This document shows, in pieces, positions 9,835-18,883 of a DNA stretch of 64,000 nt. Source of the stretch: Caryophanales bacterium. GTDB lineage: Bacteria; Bacillota; Bacilli; Bacillales; Amphibacillaceae. Under the pieces are notes generated by a model that searched no databases, was not told the DNA's origin, and worked only from the letters and a program-made list of their open reading frames with translations. Made by a program: the position numbers and the translations under genes. The stretch is taken from assembly GCA_029257405.1 (NCBI GenBank), contig JARIBO010000066.1, positions 41,128-105,127 on the forward strand, written 5' to 3'. Each line of letters opens with the position of its first letter. Within the stretch, counting starts at the first letter, position 1.

Positions 9835-10128
9835 TTACATTGTTATTAAATAAACTGCTATAATTGCTCCTACGACAACAAAAACAATATTTAATCCTAA
9901 AAATGCAAGTATAATAGCGACAATTCCTCCGATAATGCCAACACTGGGATTATTATCTTTAACATAAAGAATTCCAGGAAAAATCATTGCCCCTAGCGCA
10001 GCATATGGTATCGCTGATAACCACCGATTAATCCAATCTTTAAAAACAAACTTTTCAACAATAAATGCAGGAATTATTCTTGGTATCATTGTCACAAGTG
10101 ACATACCTATAATGATAATAAAAATCAC
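9835..10128 (-). CDS. azlD: AzlD family branched-chain amino acid transport protein
   Basis: Small hydrophobic subunit (97 residues, about three to four membrane helices) of the AzlCD exporter of branched-chain amino acids and their analogues. The segment ATIPR-like MIPRIIPAF near residue 14 and the later AIPYAALGAMIFPG are typical. The start overlaps the azlC stop by 4 bp (ATGA type), indicating translational coupling. Confidence 0.85.
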   Translation of the reverse strand: MIFIIIIGMSLVTMIPRIIPAFIVEKFVFKDWINRWLSAIPYAALGAMIFPGILYVKDNNPSVGIIGGIVAIILAFLGLNIVFVVVGAIIAVYLITM

Positions 10129-10862
10129 TTACTTTCCTCCTTTAACAAAACAACACCACTCAAACCACCGATCAAAGTGCCTAGCACAATTGCCCAACCA
10201 TCGCTCATAATTTGTGAAAAGAAATAATTAACTGTCATCGCAATAACAACAATTAAAATAACTTTAGTGTTTCGTTTAATCGAAGGTACAAGTAAACCAA
10301 TAAAGAGTGCATATAAAGCAATTCCCATACTATTGCTTAATTGTTCGGGAATAATATCTCCAACAAGCCCCCCAATTAAACTTCCAATCACCCAAGTTAA
10401 ATAAGCAGTTAAAATAACCGTAATAAAAAATACATACCCTTTTTTATAATCAACTTTATCTATATGAAGTGCCGACACAGCAAATGATTCATCAGTTAGA
10501 CCGAGTCCTAGTGAAACTCTGCCCTTTCGACCAATAGTTGACTGAACTTGATTCATAAACGATAAACTCATAATAAAATGTCTGAAATTCAAAACAAAGG
10601 TTGCTACGATTATTTCTAAGGCAGAAGCACTACTAATAATCATATTCGCACCCATAAATTGGCTTGCACCTGCATAAACAAAAGCACTCATCATCGTCAA
10701 TTCTAAAATAGACATACCAGCTTGTTTAGCTAGTATGCCAAATGTGAGAGCGACAGGAATATAACCAAAAGCTATGGGAAGTGATGTTTGAATACCTAAT
10801 TTAATCATTTCTTGAGCAGAATAACTATCGTAATCTGCAGCTTTTTCACTTATCTCTCTCAC
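10125..10862 (-). CDS. azlC: AzlC family branched-chain amino acid permease
   Basis: Large membrane subunit of an AzlCD exporter. Family motifs are GYIPVALTFGILAKQAG near residue 35, FVYAGASQFMGA near 65 and LNFRHFIMSLSF near 92. Around six to seven membrane helices are predicted. The ATG at 10871 abuts its own AAGG, so the GTG at 10862, eight bases after AAGGA, is the likelier start. It lies 18 bp after map and may be read with it. No Lrp/AzlB-like regulator is adjacent. Confidence 0.85.
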   Translation of the reverse strand: MREISEKAADYDSYSAQEMIKLGIQTSLPIAFGYIPVALTFGILAKQAGMSILELTMMSAFVYAGASQFMGANMIISSASALEIIVATFVLNFRHFIMSLSFMNQVQSTIGRKGRVSLGLGLTDESFAVSALHIDKVDYKKGYVFFITVILTAYLTWVIGSLIGGLVGDIIPEQLSNSMGIALYALFIGLLVPSIKRNTKVILIVVIAMTVNYFFSQIMSDGWAIVLGTLIGGLSGVVLLKEESK

Positions 10863-10880
10863 TTTTATCATCCTTAAATT

Positions 10881-11630
10881 TTAGTCCTGTTCTGTTAAAA
10901 TTAACGGACCATCTTTCGTAATCGCAAGTGTATGCTCATATTGAGCTGAACGACTTTGATCTTGTGTACGCGCTGTCCAACCATTGTCATCCATTTGACT
11001 ATGCCATTTACCTTCATTAATCATTGGTTCGATTGTGATAACCATACCTTCTTTTAGGCGTGTACCTTTATTAGGTAAACCAAAGTGTGGTATATGTGGA
11101 GGTTCATGCAATGTTGGTCCAATACCATGACCTGTAAAGTCTCTCACAACTGAAAACCCTTCTTTTTCTGCATAAGTTTGAATCGCATGACCAATATCCC
11201 CAACACGGTTACCTACTTTCGCTTGTTCAATACCAAGGTATAGTGCTTTTTTTGTTACTTCCATTAAATGTTTACCTGCTGGGTCTATTTCACCGACAGC
11301 ATATGTCCACGCAGAATCAGCTAATCCTCCATTTAGATTAACAACCATATCAATTGTCACAAGATCACCATCGACTAATTTTTCATTTCGCGGGAAACCA
11401 TGACAAATTTCATCATTAATTGACGCACACGTTGCATATTTGTAACCTTGGAAACCTTTTTGTTCTGGAGTTGCCCCATGCTTTTTTAAAAAATCTTCAA
11501 CGAATGTATCAATCTCCATCGTTGTAATTCCTGGTTTTATCATTTTTGCAATTTCTTTATGTGTTTTAACTAATAAGTCACCTGCTAATTTCATTTGTTC
11601 TATTTCTCGTTTACTTTTACGTGTAATCAA
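10881..11630 (-). CDS. map: Type I methionine aminopeptidase
   Basis: Removes the initiator methionine from nascent proteins. At 249 residues it is like the B. subtilis YflG/staphylococcal enzyme. The five metal ligands are visible: Asp in TIDMVVNLNG, Asp in LADSAW, His in FTGHGIG, Glu in TIEPM and Glu in YEHTLAI. It starts with TTG at 11630 behind GGAAGGGAAG. It is not next to adk/secY, the other common location for map in Bacilli. AzlCD follow closely downstream. Confidence 0.95.
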   Translation of the reverse strand: MITRKSKREIEQMKLAGDLLVKTHKEIAKMIKPGITTMEIDTFVEDFLKKHGATPEQKGFQGYKYATCASINDEICHGFPRNEKLVDGDLVTIDMVVNLNGGLADSAWTYAVGEIDPAGKHLMEVTKKALYLGIEQAKVGNRVGDIGHAIQTYAEKEGFSVVRDFTGHGIGPTLHEPPHIPHFGLPNKGTRLKEGMVITIEPMINEGKWHSQMDDNGWTARTQDQSRSAQYEHTLAITKDGPLILTEQD

Positions 11631-11701
11631 ACTAATATCTTCCCTTCCTTATTTCATTTAAACTTTCTTTATCTATACTTTATTTTACGCGTTTTTACAA
11701 C

Positions 11702-11747
11702 AAAAAGCTAACCAACACTATTTATAAATAGTATTGGTTAGCTTTTT
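11702..11747 (-). terminator. Terminator after fadH
   Basis: A long stem, AAAAAGCTAACCAATACTA with its near-complement, ends in a T run on the minus strand. It separates fadH from map. Confidence 0.85.
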
Positions 11748-11761
11748 AATTTAATCATTTA

Positions 11762-12529
11762 CTAAAATGGCATTTGATTTAACCACTGTCCACCGTCCAT
11801 GGTAACGACTTCACCATTTATGTAAGCGGCATCATCTGAAAGTAAGAAAAATGCTAGTCCAGCAATCTCTTCTGGCGTACCAAATCTTTGTAACGGTACC
11901 GATTGACGTGTTTGCTCAGCCATATCTTCTGATAACATTAACTTTTCTGCTCCACCTGTGCGTTCAATTGGACCTGGTGCGATTGCGTTTGTGCGAATTC
12001 CGTAACGTGTTCCCCACTCAACTGCGAGTGTACGTGTTAAACTTAATACGCCTGCTTTTGCTGCTGCACTATGGATTACTCCTGCTCCTGCATCCCAAGC
12101 GTATGTTGCAACCATATTTAATATTGCACCTTTATGTTTTGTTTCAATCCAATGCTTTCCTACAGCTTGGCTACAGTAAAATGTACCATTTAAAACAATA
12201 TCTATAACAGAATTCCATCCATTTGGTGATAAATCTTCTGCTAAGGCAATGAAATTACCTGCTGCGTTATTTACTAAATAATCAATTTGTCCAAAATTTT
12301 CAACTGTCTCACTGACCATGCGATCGACATCTTCTAGGTTCCTTACATCCATTTGGAATGGGTATACGGTTCCTGTTGCTGTTTTTTCTATTTCTGCTTT
12401 AGCTTCTGCTAATCTTTCTTCATTTCTTCCAGTCATCACAACGGAAGCGCCTTCATTTGCAAACTTTTGAACCATAGCTTTACCCATACCACTTGAACCA
12501 CCTGTAACAATAACAACTTTATCTTTCAT
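11762..12529 (-). CDS. fadH: 2,4-dienoyl-CoA reductase-like SDR (FadH)
   Basis: Short-chain dehydrogenase of 255 residues, closest in pattern to B. subtilis FadH (YkuF), which reduces 2,4-dienoyl-CoA in beta-oxidation of unsaturated fatty acids. The cofactor loop GGSSGMGKAM at residue 10 and NNAAGNF near 87 are present. The usual YxxxK triad is replaced by HSAAAKAG, as expected for this branch rather than for FabG. The operator-like TGAATGAGTATTCATTCT about 25 bp upstream fits the FadR regulator of fatty-acid degradation and supports the assignment. Confidence 0.85.
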   Translation of the reverse strand: MKDKVVIVTGGSSGMGKAMVQKFANEGASVVMTGRNEERLAEAKAEIEKTATGTVYPFQMDVRNLEDVDRMVSETVENFGQIDYLVNNAAGNFIALAEDLSPNGWNSVIDIVLNGTFYCSQAVGKHWIETKHKGAILNMVATYAWDAGAGVIHSAAAKAGVLSLTRTLAVEWGTRYGIRTNAIAPGPIERTGGAEKLMLSEDMAEQTRQSVPLQRFGTPEEIAGLAFFLLSDDAAYINGEVVTMDGGQWLNQMPF

Positions 12530-12553
12530 TAGTAATCTCCTCCTATTAAGTTA

Positions 12554-12571
12554 TGAATGAGTATTCATTCT
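12554..12571. promoter_or_regulatory. FadR-type operator upstream of fadH
   Basis: TGAATGAGTATTCATTCT agrees with the Bacillus FadR consensus TGAATGANTANTCATTCA at all but the last base. It lies 25-42 bp upstream of the fadH start, a position where a repressor would block transcription until long-chain acyl-CoA relieves it. Confidence 0.7.
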
Positions 12572-12653
12572 TTAATTACAATTAGTTTATCAAACTTAAC
12601 GAGAAAAAGACATACTTTTCATAAAGTATTAATGAATTTCATAATATATTTTT

Positions 12654-12705
12654 TTGCTTATCACTATTAGAGTAAATTCTTAACCTTTAAAATGGTGATA
12701 AGCAA
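12654..12705. repeat. 11-bp inverted repeat with 30-base spacer
   Basis: TTGCTTATCAC and GTGATAAGCAA are perfect arms around an AT-rich spacer, between yueD and fadH. A T run follows the right arm on the plus strand, so it could terminate plus-strand transcription, but no plus-strand gene is seen there. Its role is unknown. Confidence 0.45.
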
Positions 12706-12736
12706 TTTTTATCATTATAAAATTCATTGTATCTAG

Positions 12737-13495
12737 TTAAATATAATCGGTTATATTATAAATTTCACCATTTCTTATTTCTGATTCACTTGTTAAGATA
12801 TCTAAAAAAACTCCAGCTACAACATCTGTATCTTTTAATAAATTACTTTTTTTATAATTTTTGAAGTTTTCAACTTCAATAAAAGCATCTTTATCTTGAA
12901 TTCGTATATGTTTTTGCATATCTGTATCCATTATTCCTGGGCTAAAAGCAAATATTTTATTATATGTTTTTAACACATTTTGCTCTATACCAACAGTTTG
13001 TGTATATGCATTAAGGCTTGCTTTCGAACTACTATAAGCACTCCAACCATAAATTGCTTTTGTAGCTGCTCCACTTGTGATATTTGCAATTGTCAGTGTA
13101 TAATCTGCTTTTTCACTTAATTTTAAAAAATTATTCGTAATCATCATGGGAGTCAGTGCATTTATTTGAAAATGTTTAATTAATTTTTTTGAATCTACTT
13201 CTTTCGCTTGATTCATTGGTTCTAACATTCCAGCATTGTTAATAATATATAAACTGTTCACTTCATATTCACTTAATATTTCATTTGCTTTAATTATCAT
13301 TTCTTCAACTTCATTAGCAACTGTTAAATCAGTAGTTAAATGAATATAATTCACATTATATTCTTTTGCTTTAGCTTGTAACCCTAAATTTTTTGTTCGT
13401 GATACACCGATGACGTGGACATATGACTCCAATAAAAACTCCGCGATTGATTCTCCTAACCCTCTTGATGTACCTGTTATAAGTGCAAACTTCAT
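12737..13495 (-). CDS. SDR oxidoreductase, YueD/benzil reductase-like
   Basis: Classical short-chain dehydrogenase of about 252 residues with TGTSRGLGE at the N-terminus, INNAG near 90, catalytic-type serine in TSGAA and YSSSKAS carrying the Tyr and Lys. The overall pattern is that of B. subtilis YueD, reported as an (S)-benzoin-forming benzil reductase; the natural substrate is unknown. A GTG at 13504 is in frame, but the ATG at 13495 is eight bases after AAGGAG and is preferred. It is 5 bp after the M20 peptidase and probably shares its transcript. Confidence 0.8.
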   Translation of the reverse strand: MKFALITGTSRGLGESIAEFLLESYVHVIGVSRTKNLGLQAKAKEYNVNYIHLTTDLTVANEVEEMIIKANEILSEYEVNSLYIINNAGMLEPMNQAKEVDSKKLIKHFQINALTPMMITNNFLKLSEKADYTLTIANITSGAATKAIYGWSAYSSSKASLNAYTQTVGIEQNVLKTYNKIFAFSPGIMDTDMQKHIRIQDKDAFIEVENFKNYKKSNLLKDTDVVAGVFLDILTSESEIRNGEIYNITDYI

Positions 13496-13500
13496 GTCCT

Positions 13501-14871
13501 TCACTCCTTTTTGAATGTATTCCAGTAATAAACAATTGTTTCCATACCTAAATCAAAACTATTTAGTGGAAAACTTTCATTTGGTGAGTGCAAACGATCA
13601 TCTGGTGTCCCAAATCCAAGTAATACAACCGGATGCTCATATAAATTATCCAACCATTCAACAACGGGTATTGAACCACCCATACGCACAAATACAGCTT
13701 CTTTTTTAAATGCACGTTCATAGCTTTCTGCTGCTTTTACAATTAATGGGTCTGTTGGCTCTACTTTATATGCTTTTGCAGATAGCTTTTCTTTCTTTAC
13801 TTTAACTTTAACACCTGCTGGCTTATACTTTTCGATATGCGTTTCTAATAAATCTTGTATTCTTTCTGGGTCTTGATTCGGGACAATTCGACAAGTTATT
13901 TTAGCTGTTGCAGACGTTGGGATGATTGTTTTAGTCCCCTCGCCTTGATAACCCCCATAAATACCATTTATTTCAAAAGTAGGTCTTGCCATTGTATGTT
14001 CTTTTGCTGAGTATCCTTTTTCTGAAATTGTTTGAATCGCACCTGTTGTTTCTAAATAATTTTCACCTTGAACATTTTTAATGAGTTCTCTTTCTTCTTT
14101 TGTTAAATCTTCAACACCATCATAAAAGCCTGATACTGTAATCTGTTCATCTTTATTTTTCATAGTTGCAAGTAATTGGGCTAAAGCCATTGCTGGATTT
14201 TTTACCGCTCCACCGTAAATACCAGAGTGGAGATCATAACTTGGTCCAGTTACTTCAATTTCAATTCCAGTAAACCCTTTTAACCCGTAAAGAATTGTCG
14301 GTTGATTTTCAGCAATCATACCAGAATCTGATATTACTGTAAAATCAGCTGCAAATTTCTCAGGGTAAGCATTTAAGTAATTATGTAAATTTTCGCTTCC
14401 AATTTCTTCTTCACCTTCAATACACACCTTCACATTGAGTGGTAATTTTCCTTCAGTTTTCATAAATGCTTCAAAGACAGCTAAGTGCATAAAGACTTGC
14501 CCTTTATCGTCACTTGCACCACGTGCATAAATTCGACCATTTCTTTCTTCTGGTAAAAAAGGCTCACTTATCCACTCTTCATAAGGATCTGCTGGTTGTA
14601 CATCATAATGACCATATAATAATACAGTTGGTGCATCCTTACCCGCTCCCATATATTCACCATAGATAATTGGATGTCCATCGGTTTCAATCATTTCTAG
14701 ATTAGAAAAACCAATTTCATTTAAATAGTCATAAACGAACTGTCCTGCATTTCTAACATCTTTTTTAAATGTTGAATCTGTACTTACACTTGGTATTTTC
14801 AAAAAATCATATAATGCTGCTAAGTTTTTACTTCGATTTTCTTTTAAATAATTTAATTGTTGTTCACTCAC
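13501..14871 (-). CDS. M20 family metallodipeptidase
   Basis: Zinc peptidase of 456 residues, similar in layout to the CNDP-type dipeptidases. Metal and catalytic residues are seen in order: His in YGHYDVQPADP near 87, Asp in ARGASDDKGQ near 118, the Glu pair in EGEEEIGS near 152, Asp in VISDSGMI near 180 and His in LHSPNESF near the C-end. A dimerisation (lid) domain fills residues 200-320. The start is GTG at 14871 after AAGGAGAG. Downstream is the YueD-like SDR; upstream, 18 bp away, is the protease gene, so all three may form an operon. Confidence 0.88.
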   Translation of the reverse strand: MSEQQLNYLKENRSKNLAALYDFLKIPSVSTDSTFKKDVRNAGQFVYDYLNEIGFSNLEMIETDGHPIIYGEYMGAGKDAPTVLLYGHYDVQPADPYEEWISEPFLPEERNGRIYARGASDDKGQVFMHLAVFEAFMKTEGKLPLNVKVCIEGEEEIGSENLHNYLNAYPEKFAADFTVISDSGMIAENQPTILYGLKGFTGIEIEVTGPSYDLHSGIYGGAVKNPAMALAQLLATMKNKDEQITVSGFYDGVEDLTKEERELIKNVQGENYLETTGAIQTISEKGYSAKEHTMARPTFEINGIYGGYQGEGTKTIIPTSATAKITCRIVPNQDPERIQDLLETHIEKYKPAGVKVKVKKEKLSAKAYKVEPTDPLIVKAAESYERAFKKEAVFVRMGGSIPVVEWLDNLYEHPVVLLGFGTPDDRLHSPNESFPLNSFDLGMETIVYYWNTFKKE

Positions 14872-14889
14872 TTAAATCTCTCCTTCTTT

Positions 14890-15702
14890 TTACCTATATA
14901 TGTCATGAAAATAATCAATTGGAACGAATAAACCAACTTTTCCTATCTCTTCTTCATCTATTGTAGCAAATATTACACCAGTAACTTTTCCATCTTTATT
15001 AATTATTGGACTTCCACTATTACCTCTATAAACAGGAGCATCAATTGTAACAACTGGTTGATCCCAATCTTTAAGCCTTACTTCTTCTATTAAATTTCCT
15101 TTATTTGCAATGCCACTAAATTTCAGTGGATTACCGATAAAATAAATTAATTCATCTTGTTCATATTCTGGATTTTTAGCTAACTCTAAATAAGGAGTTG
15201 CTTCGCCAATATCTATTTTAACAACAGCCAAATCAATTTCCGGATAATCTTCAACCACTTTTCCAGTAAACAAACCATGCTCAGGAACACCGACAGTAAC
15301 TGTGTCATTTCCTTCAATGACATGGCTATTAGTTAACATTAATCCATCATTTGAAAATAAAAAACCTGTCCCTTTACTATCCCCTGTTTCAATCACTGTC
15401 ACGGATTTTTTATATTCTTTTATATCATCTTGTTTTGATAGTTCAGTAGATGTTATTAAAAATTCAATAGCGGGAATCGAAAGTGTTTGTGGTAAAAGTG
15501 CGACAATATTGAATGCTAATGCAAGAGAAATTAACCAAAATGCCCATTTAGGGAATTGTCGCTTTGGTTTACCATGTTTTTTTTGATAAGCCTCTCTTGC
15601 GAACGCCGCTTCTCTTGCTTGCTCTACTAACTCTAACATCTCTTCATCATCAATATCTTCAATTAAGTCAGTATCTATGATATCATTATTTTTTTTATCC
15701 AT
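14890..15702 (-). CDS. Membrane-anchored trypsin-like serine protease
   Basis: A 270-residue protease with a charged cytoplasmic N-terminus (1-50), a single membrane segment at about 52-71 and an extracellular chymotrypsin-fold domain. The catalytic triad is visible as His in LTNSHVIEG, Asp in EIDLAVVKID and Ser in YRGNSGSPII. There is no PDZ domain, so it differs from HtrA. The ATG at 15702 follows CCGGAGG; an ATG-like start 18 bp upstream lacks a site. It probably acts on surface or cell-wall proteins, but the substrate is unknown. Confidence 0.85.
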   Translation of the reverse strand: MDKKNNDIIDTDLIEDIDDEEMLELVEQAREAAFAREAYQKKHGKPKRQFPKWAFWLISLALAFNIVALLPQTLSIPAIEFLITSTELSKQDDIKEYKKSVTVIETGDSKGTGFLFSNDGLMLTNSHVIEGNDTVTVGVPEHGLFTGKVVEDYPEIDLAVVKIDIGEATPYLELAKNPEYEQDELIYFIGNPLKFSGIANKGNLIEEVRLKDWDQPVVTIDAPVYRGNSGSPIINKDGKVTGVIFATIDEEEIGKVGLFVPIDYFHDIYR

Positions 15703-15873
15703 AATACCTCCGGATAACATTTAATTATCTTTATTATACCATTTTAAAAAATTCTCTCATATCGTTATCTTCCAATTCATTAAACTGCTTTTTCAAAAAA
15801 AAATATGCTATAATTAGTTAATTACTAATATTTAAATAAATTAAATATCATAAAAAAACTTGGAGTGATTCAT

Positions 15874-16449
15874 TTGTTTTTAGAAGAAATGTTAAAGTAT
15901 AATGAGAAATTTGTTGAAGGTAAAGAATATGAGAAATATAAGTCAGACTCATTACCTAATAAGAAGATGGTTATTTTCACTTGCATGGAATCAAGACTTG
16001 TTGAATTATTACCAAAAGCTTTAAACATTCACAATGGTGATGTTAAGATGGTTAAAAACGCAGGTGCAATTATTCGTAAACCGTTTGACAGCATTATTAA
16101 AAGTTTACTTGTTGCAGTTTATAATTTAAATGCAGAACAAATCATTGTAATTGGACATCATGACTGCGGAATGTCTAATGTTGATACTCATGCGTTATAT
16201 GACAATATGAGAAAAAAAGGAATTAGTAAAGAAACACTTAATGCGATTGACTATGCCGGTATTGACATTCATCAAGAGTTCCATGGTTTTGAAACTGTTG
16301 AAGAATCGATTAATCAAAGTGTTGATATTATTCGAAATCATCCTCTTTTACCAGAATATGTGATGGTTCATGGACTTGTTATCGATCCACATACAGGTAA
16401 AATAGATATGGTTTATCGTGATCCTAAAAGTGAAGGATTAGAGTTCTAA
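15874..16449 (+). CDS. Beta-class carbonic anhydrase
   Basis: Zinc enzyme interconverting CO2 and bicarbonate, 191 residues. Ligand motifs are FTCMESRLVELL (Cys, with Glu-Ser-Arg in place of the usual Asp-x-Arg spacing) near residue 41 and GHHDCGM (His and Cys) near 96. This resembles the YtiB-type short beta carbonic anhydrases. The best start is TTG at 15874, eight bases after GGAG; the GTG at 15865 overlaps that site. It ends in a terminator shared with murG, which converges on it. Confidence 0.88.
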   Translation: MFLEEMLKYNEKFVEGKEYEKYKSDSLPNKKMVIFTCMESRLVELLPKALNIHNGDVKMVKNAGAIIRKPFDSIIKSLLVAVYNLNAEQIIVIGHHDCGMSNVDTHALYDNMRKKGISKETLNAIDYAGIDIHQEFHGFETVEESINQSVDIIRNHPLLPEYVMVHGLVIDPHTGKIDMVYRDPKSEGLEF

Positions 16450-16455
16450 TTTCAA

Positions 16456-16492
16456 AAAAACATTAACTAAATTATAAGTTAATGTTTTTTTG
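16456..16492. terminator. Bidirectional terminator overlapping the murG stop
   Basis: Stem CATTAACT with AGTTAATG, preceded by an A run and followed by seven T. The murG stop codon lies inside the hairpin, an economical convergent arrangement. Confidence 0.8.
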
Positions 16493-17555
16493 CTGTTTCT
16501 TCAATTATTTTTACAACTGTATTAAACGAATCTACTGCTTCGTTTTGTTTCATTTTGCGCGTTAATACTGGTCCATTTGAGACTAATTCATCTAATGATT
16601 TAATGAGTGATTCATCTGTTAAATTCTCTTCTTCTAATATATGTGCATATCCTTGTTTTTCAAATGATTTAGCATTAAAAATCTGATCTCCTCGGCTTGC
16701 TCCAAGTGATAATGGAATAAGTAACATCGGAATATTAAGTGCCAAAAATTCAAATATGGCATTAGAACCAGCGCGTGAAATAATATAATCTGTTATCGCA
16801 AATAAATCATTTAATTCATCATTAACATATTTATATTGCACGTATCCTTCTTCTTCAATTGCTTCATCGATTCCATCGTCACCACAAATATGAATTATTT
16901 GATATTCTCCAAGTAATCTAGATAAATTTTTTCGTATAATTTGATTAATTTTACGGGAACCACCACTACCGCCCATCACGAGTATGATAGGCTTCGTATT
17001 TTTTAGTCCAGTTAACTTATAGCCATTCGTTTCGCTACCTTCAGTCAACTCATTTCTAACTATAGCACCTACATGTGTCGTTTTCTTTATTGGTAAGTAA
17101 TTTATTGTTTCTGGAAATGTTGTTAATATTTGTTTTGAAAAAGGAGTTACTAATTTATTCGCAAGCCCCGGTGTGAAATCCGATTCATGAATAATCATCG
17201 GAACTCTTCTAAACCAACCAGCAATACTCACTGGAACAGATACAAATCCTCCTTTAGAAAATATCACTTGTGGACGGGTACTTCGAAGGATTTTCCATGA
17301 CTGAAAAATTCCTTTTAAGATTTTAAAAGGATCTTTAAAATTTTCAATCGACATATAACGTCTTAATTTTCCTGTCGAAATCGGATGATAGGTTACATAA
17401 TCAAAATTCTCTATTAACTCTTTTTCAATTCCTGATTTCGATCCTATGTAGTCAATTTTCCAACCTGCTTTATGAAAATGGGGAATGAGTGCAATGTTAA
17501 CAATAACATGTCCAGCAGTTCCACCACCTGTAAATAGTATCCGTTGCTCTTTCAT
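16479..17555 (-). CDS. murG: UDP-GlcNAc transferase of peptidoglycan lipid II synthesis
   Basis: Membrane-associated glycosyltransferase that adds GlcNAc to lipid I to give lipid II. The N-terminal GGGTAGHV loop, HESDFTPGLAN near 125, MGGSGGSRKIN near 190 and SRAGSNAIFE near 258 are all family motifs, and the 358-residue length is normal. The sequence pattern is like the staphylococcal enzyme. The gene stands alone with its own RBS (AGAGGAG), not in a division/cell-wall cluster. Some Bacillaceae carry a second copy, so whether this is the only MurG cannot be judged here. Confidence 0.93.
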   Translation of the reverse strand: MKEQRILFTGGGTAGHVIVNIALIPHFHKAGWKIDYIGSKSGIEKELIENFDYVTYHPISTGKLRRYMSIENFKDPFKILKGIFQSWKILRSTRPQVIFSKGGFVSVPVSIAGWFRRVPMIIHESDFTPGLANKLVTPFSKQILTTFPETINYLPIKKTTHVGAIVRNELTEGSETNGYKLTGLKNTKPIILVMGGSGGSRKINQIIRKNLSRLLGEYQIIHICGDDGIDEAIEEEGYVQYKYVNDELNDLFAITDYIISRAGSNAIFEFLALNIPMLLIPLSLGASRGDQIFNAKSFEKQGYAHILEEENLTDESLIKSLDELVSNGPVLTRKMKQNEAVDSFNTVVKIIEETAKKH

Positions 17556-17629
17556 ACAATTCGTTCTCCTCTAAAATCATATTAAATATTATTATAGCTA
17601 ATGAGATACTTAATTGATACTAATAAGAC

Positions 17630-17659
17630 AAAAACACTTCTAAATTTAGAAGTGTTTTT
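17630..17659 (-). terminator. Terminator after opuAA
   Basis: Perfect 13-bp stem AAAAACACTTCTA with TAGAAGTGTTTTT, ending the opuAB-opuAA transcript. Confidence 0.85.
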
Positions 17660-17671
17660 ACTAATAAAAAA

Positions 17672-18883
17672 TTATTCTTCTTGAATTTCTTCTGCAGTTT
17701 CTTCTGTATCAGAAATTAAACCTGACAATAAATGTACTCTTAAAATAATTCCTTGTAATTTATTATCTTCATTTATAACTGCTAAAGGATACTTGGTTTG
17801 CAAAGATTTAGGTATTAAATCATGCACGTACTCTTCTTCTCCTACAATTTCAATATCTCTTCTTAATATATCATTCACTGTTTGATTTTGTTTAATTGCT
17901 TTAACAGCATCATCAATTGAGACAATTCCTAACAAATTTTCTGCCGCGTCTGTTACAAATAAACTCGATACGCTATGTTCACGCATTTTATTAACAGCTG
18001 TATTTACTGTCTCTTCTAATGAAACAGTGACACGTACTTCACTCATCACATGTTTTGCTTGAAACACTTTTGACCGGTCAATATCTTGAATAAAGTCAAC
18101 AATGTAATCATTTGCTGGCTCTTCAATTATTTCTTCAGGAGTACCTACTTGGACAACATGACCATCCTTCATTACCGCTATTCGGTCACCTAGCTTGAAT
18201 GCCTCATTTACGTCATGAGTGATAAAGACAATTGTTTTCTTTAATTTTTCTTGTAAATTTACTAGTTCTGATTGCATTTCACGTCGGATAAGTGGGTCAA
18301 GTGCACTAAATGGCTCATCCATTAATAATATATCTGGATCATTTGCAAGTGCACGAGCTAAACCTACACGTTGTTGCATTCCACCTGATAATTGGCTGGG
18401 ATACTGATCTTCATAACCTTTTAAGCCTACAAGTTCAATATTCTTTTGCGCTATAGCTCTTCGTTCTTCTTTTGACATTTTCCGAATTTCTAAACCATAT
18501 TCAACATTAGCTAAAATTGTTCTATGATCAAACAAACCAAAATGTTGAAACACCATCGCTATTTTTTCTTGGCGAACTTTCTTTAAATCATTTCCAGTAG
18601 CTTTAGCTATATCTTCACCATCAATATAAACTGAACCTGCCGTTGGTACATTTAATAAATTAAAACAACGTATTAAGGTCGATTTCCCACTACCTGAAAG
18701 CCCCATTACTACGAATACTTCGCCCTCTTTTATATCTACAGAAGCGTCATATACACCTACTGTATGACCCGTTTCATTTAATATATGATCTTTAGATTTA
18801 CCTTCTTTAATCATTGGAATAATTGATTCAGGATTTGGACCAAATATTTTCGATACATGTTCAAGTTTTATTTTTGTACTCAT
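17672..18883 (-). CDS. opuAA: Glycine betaine ABC transporter ATPase (OpuAA/ProV)
   Basis: Energising subunit of an osmoprotectant importer, 403 residues. Walker A GLSGSGKST near 58, signature LSGGMQQR near 164 and Walker B ILLMDEPFSALDP near 184 are intact. Two CBS domains occupy about residues 270-390, the part that senses ionic strength or c-di-AMP in relatives. The start overlaps the permease stop by 4 bp. The cognate binding protein is encoded upstream on the same strand. Confidence 0.95.
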   Translation of the reverse strand: MSTKIKLEHVSKIFGPNPESIIPMIKEGKSKDHILNETGHTVGVYDASVDIKEGEVFVVMGLSGSGKSTLIRCFNLLNVPTAGSVYIDGEDIAKATGNDLKKVRQEKIAMVFQHFGLFDHRTILANVEYGLEIRKMSKEERRAIAQKNIELVGLKGYEDQYPSQLSGGMQQRVGLARALANDPDILLMDEPFSALDPLIRREMQSELVNLQEKLKKTIVFITHDVNEAFKLGDRIAVMKDGHVVQVGTPEEIIEEPANDYIVDFIQDIDRSKVFQAKHVMSEVRVTVSLEETVNTAVNKMREHSVSSLFVTDAAENLLGIVSIDDAVKAIKQNQTVNDILRRDIEIVGEEEYVHDLIPKSLQTKYPLAVINEDNKLQGIILRVHLLSGLISDTEETAEEIQEE

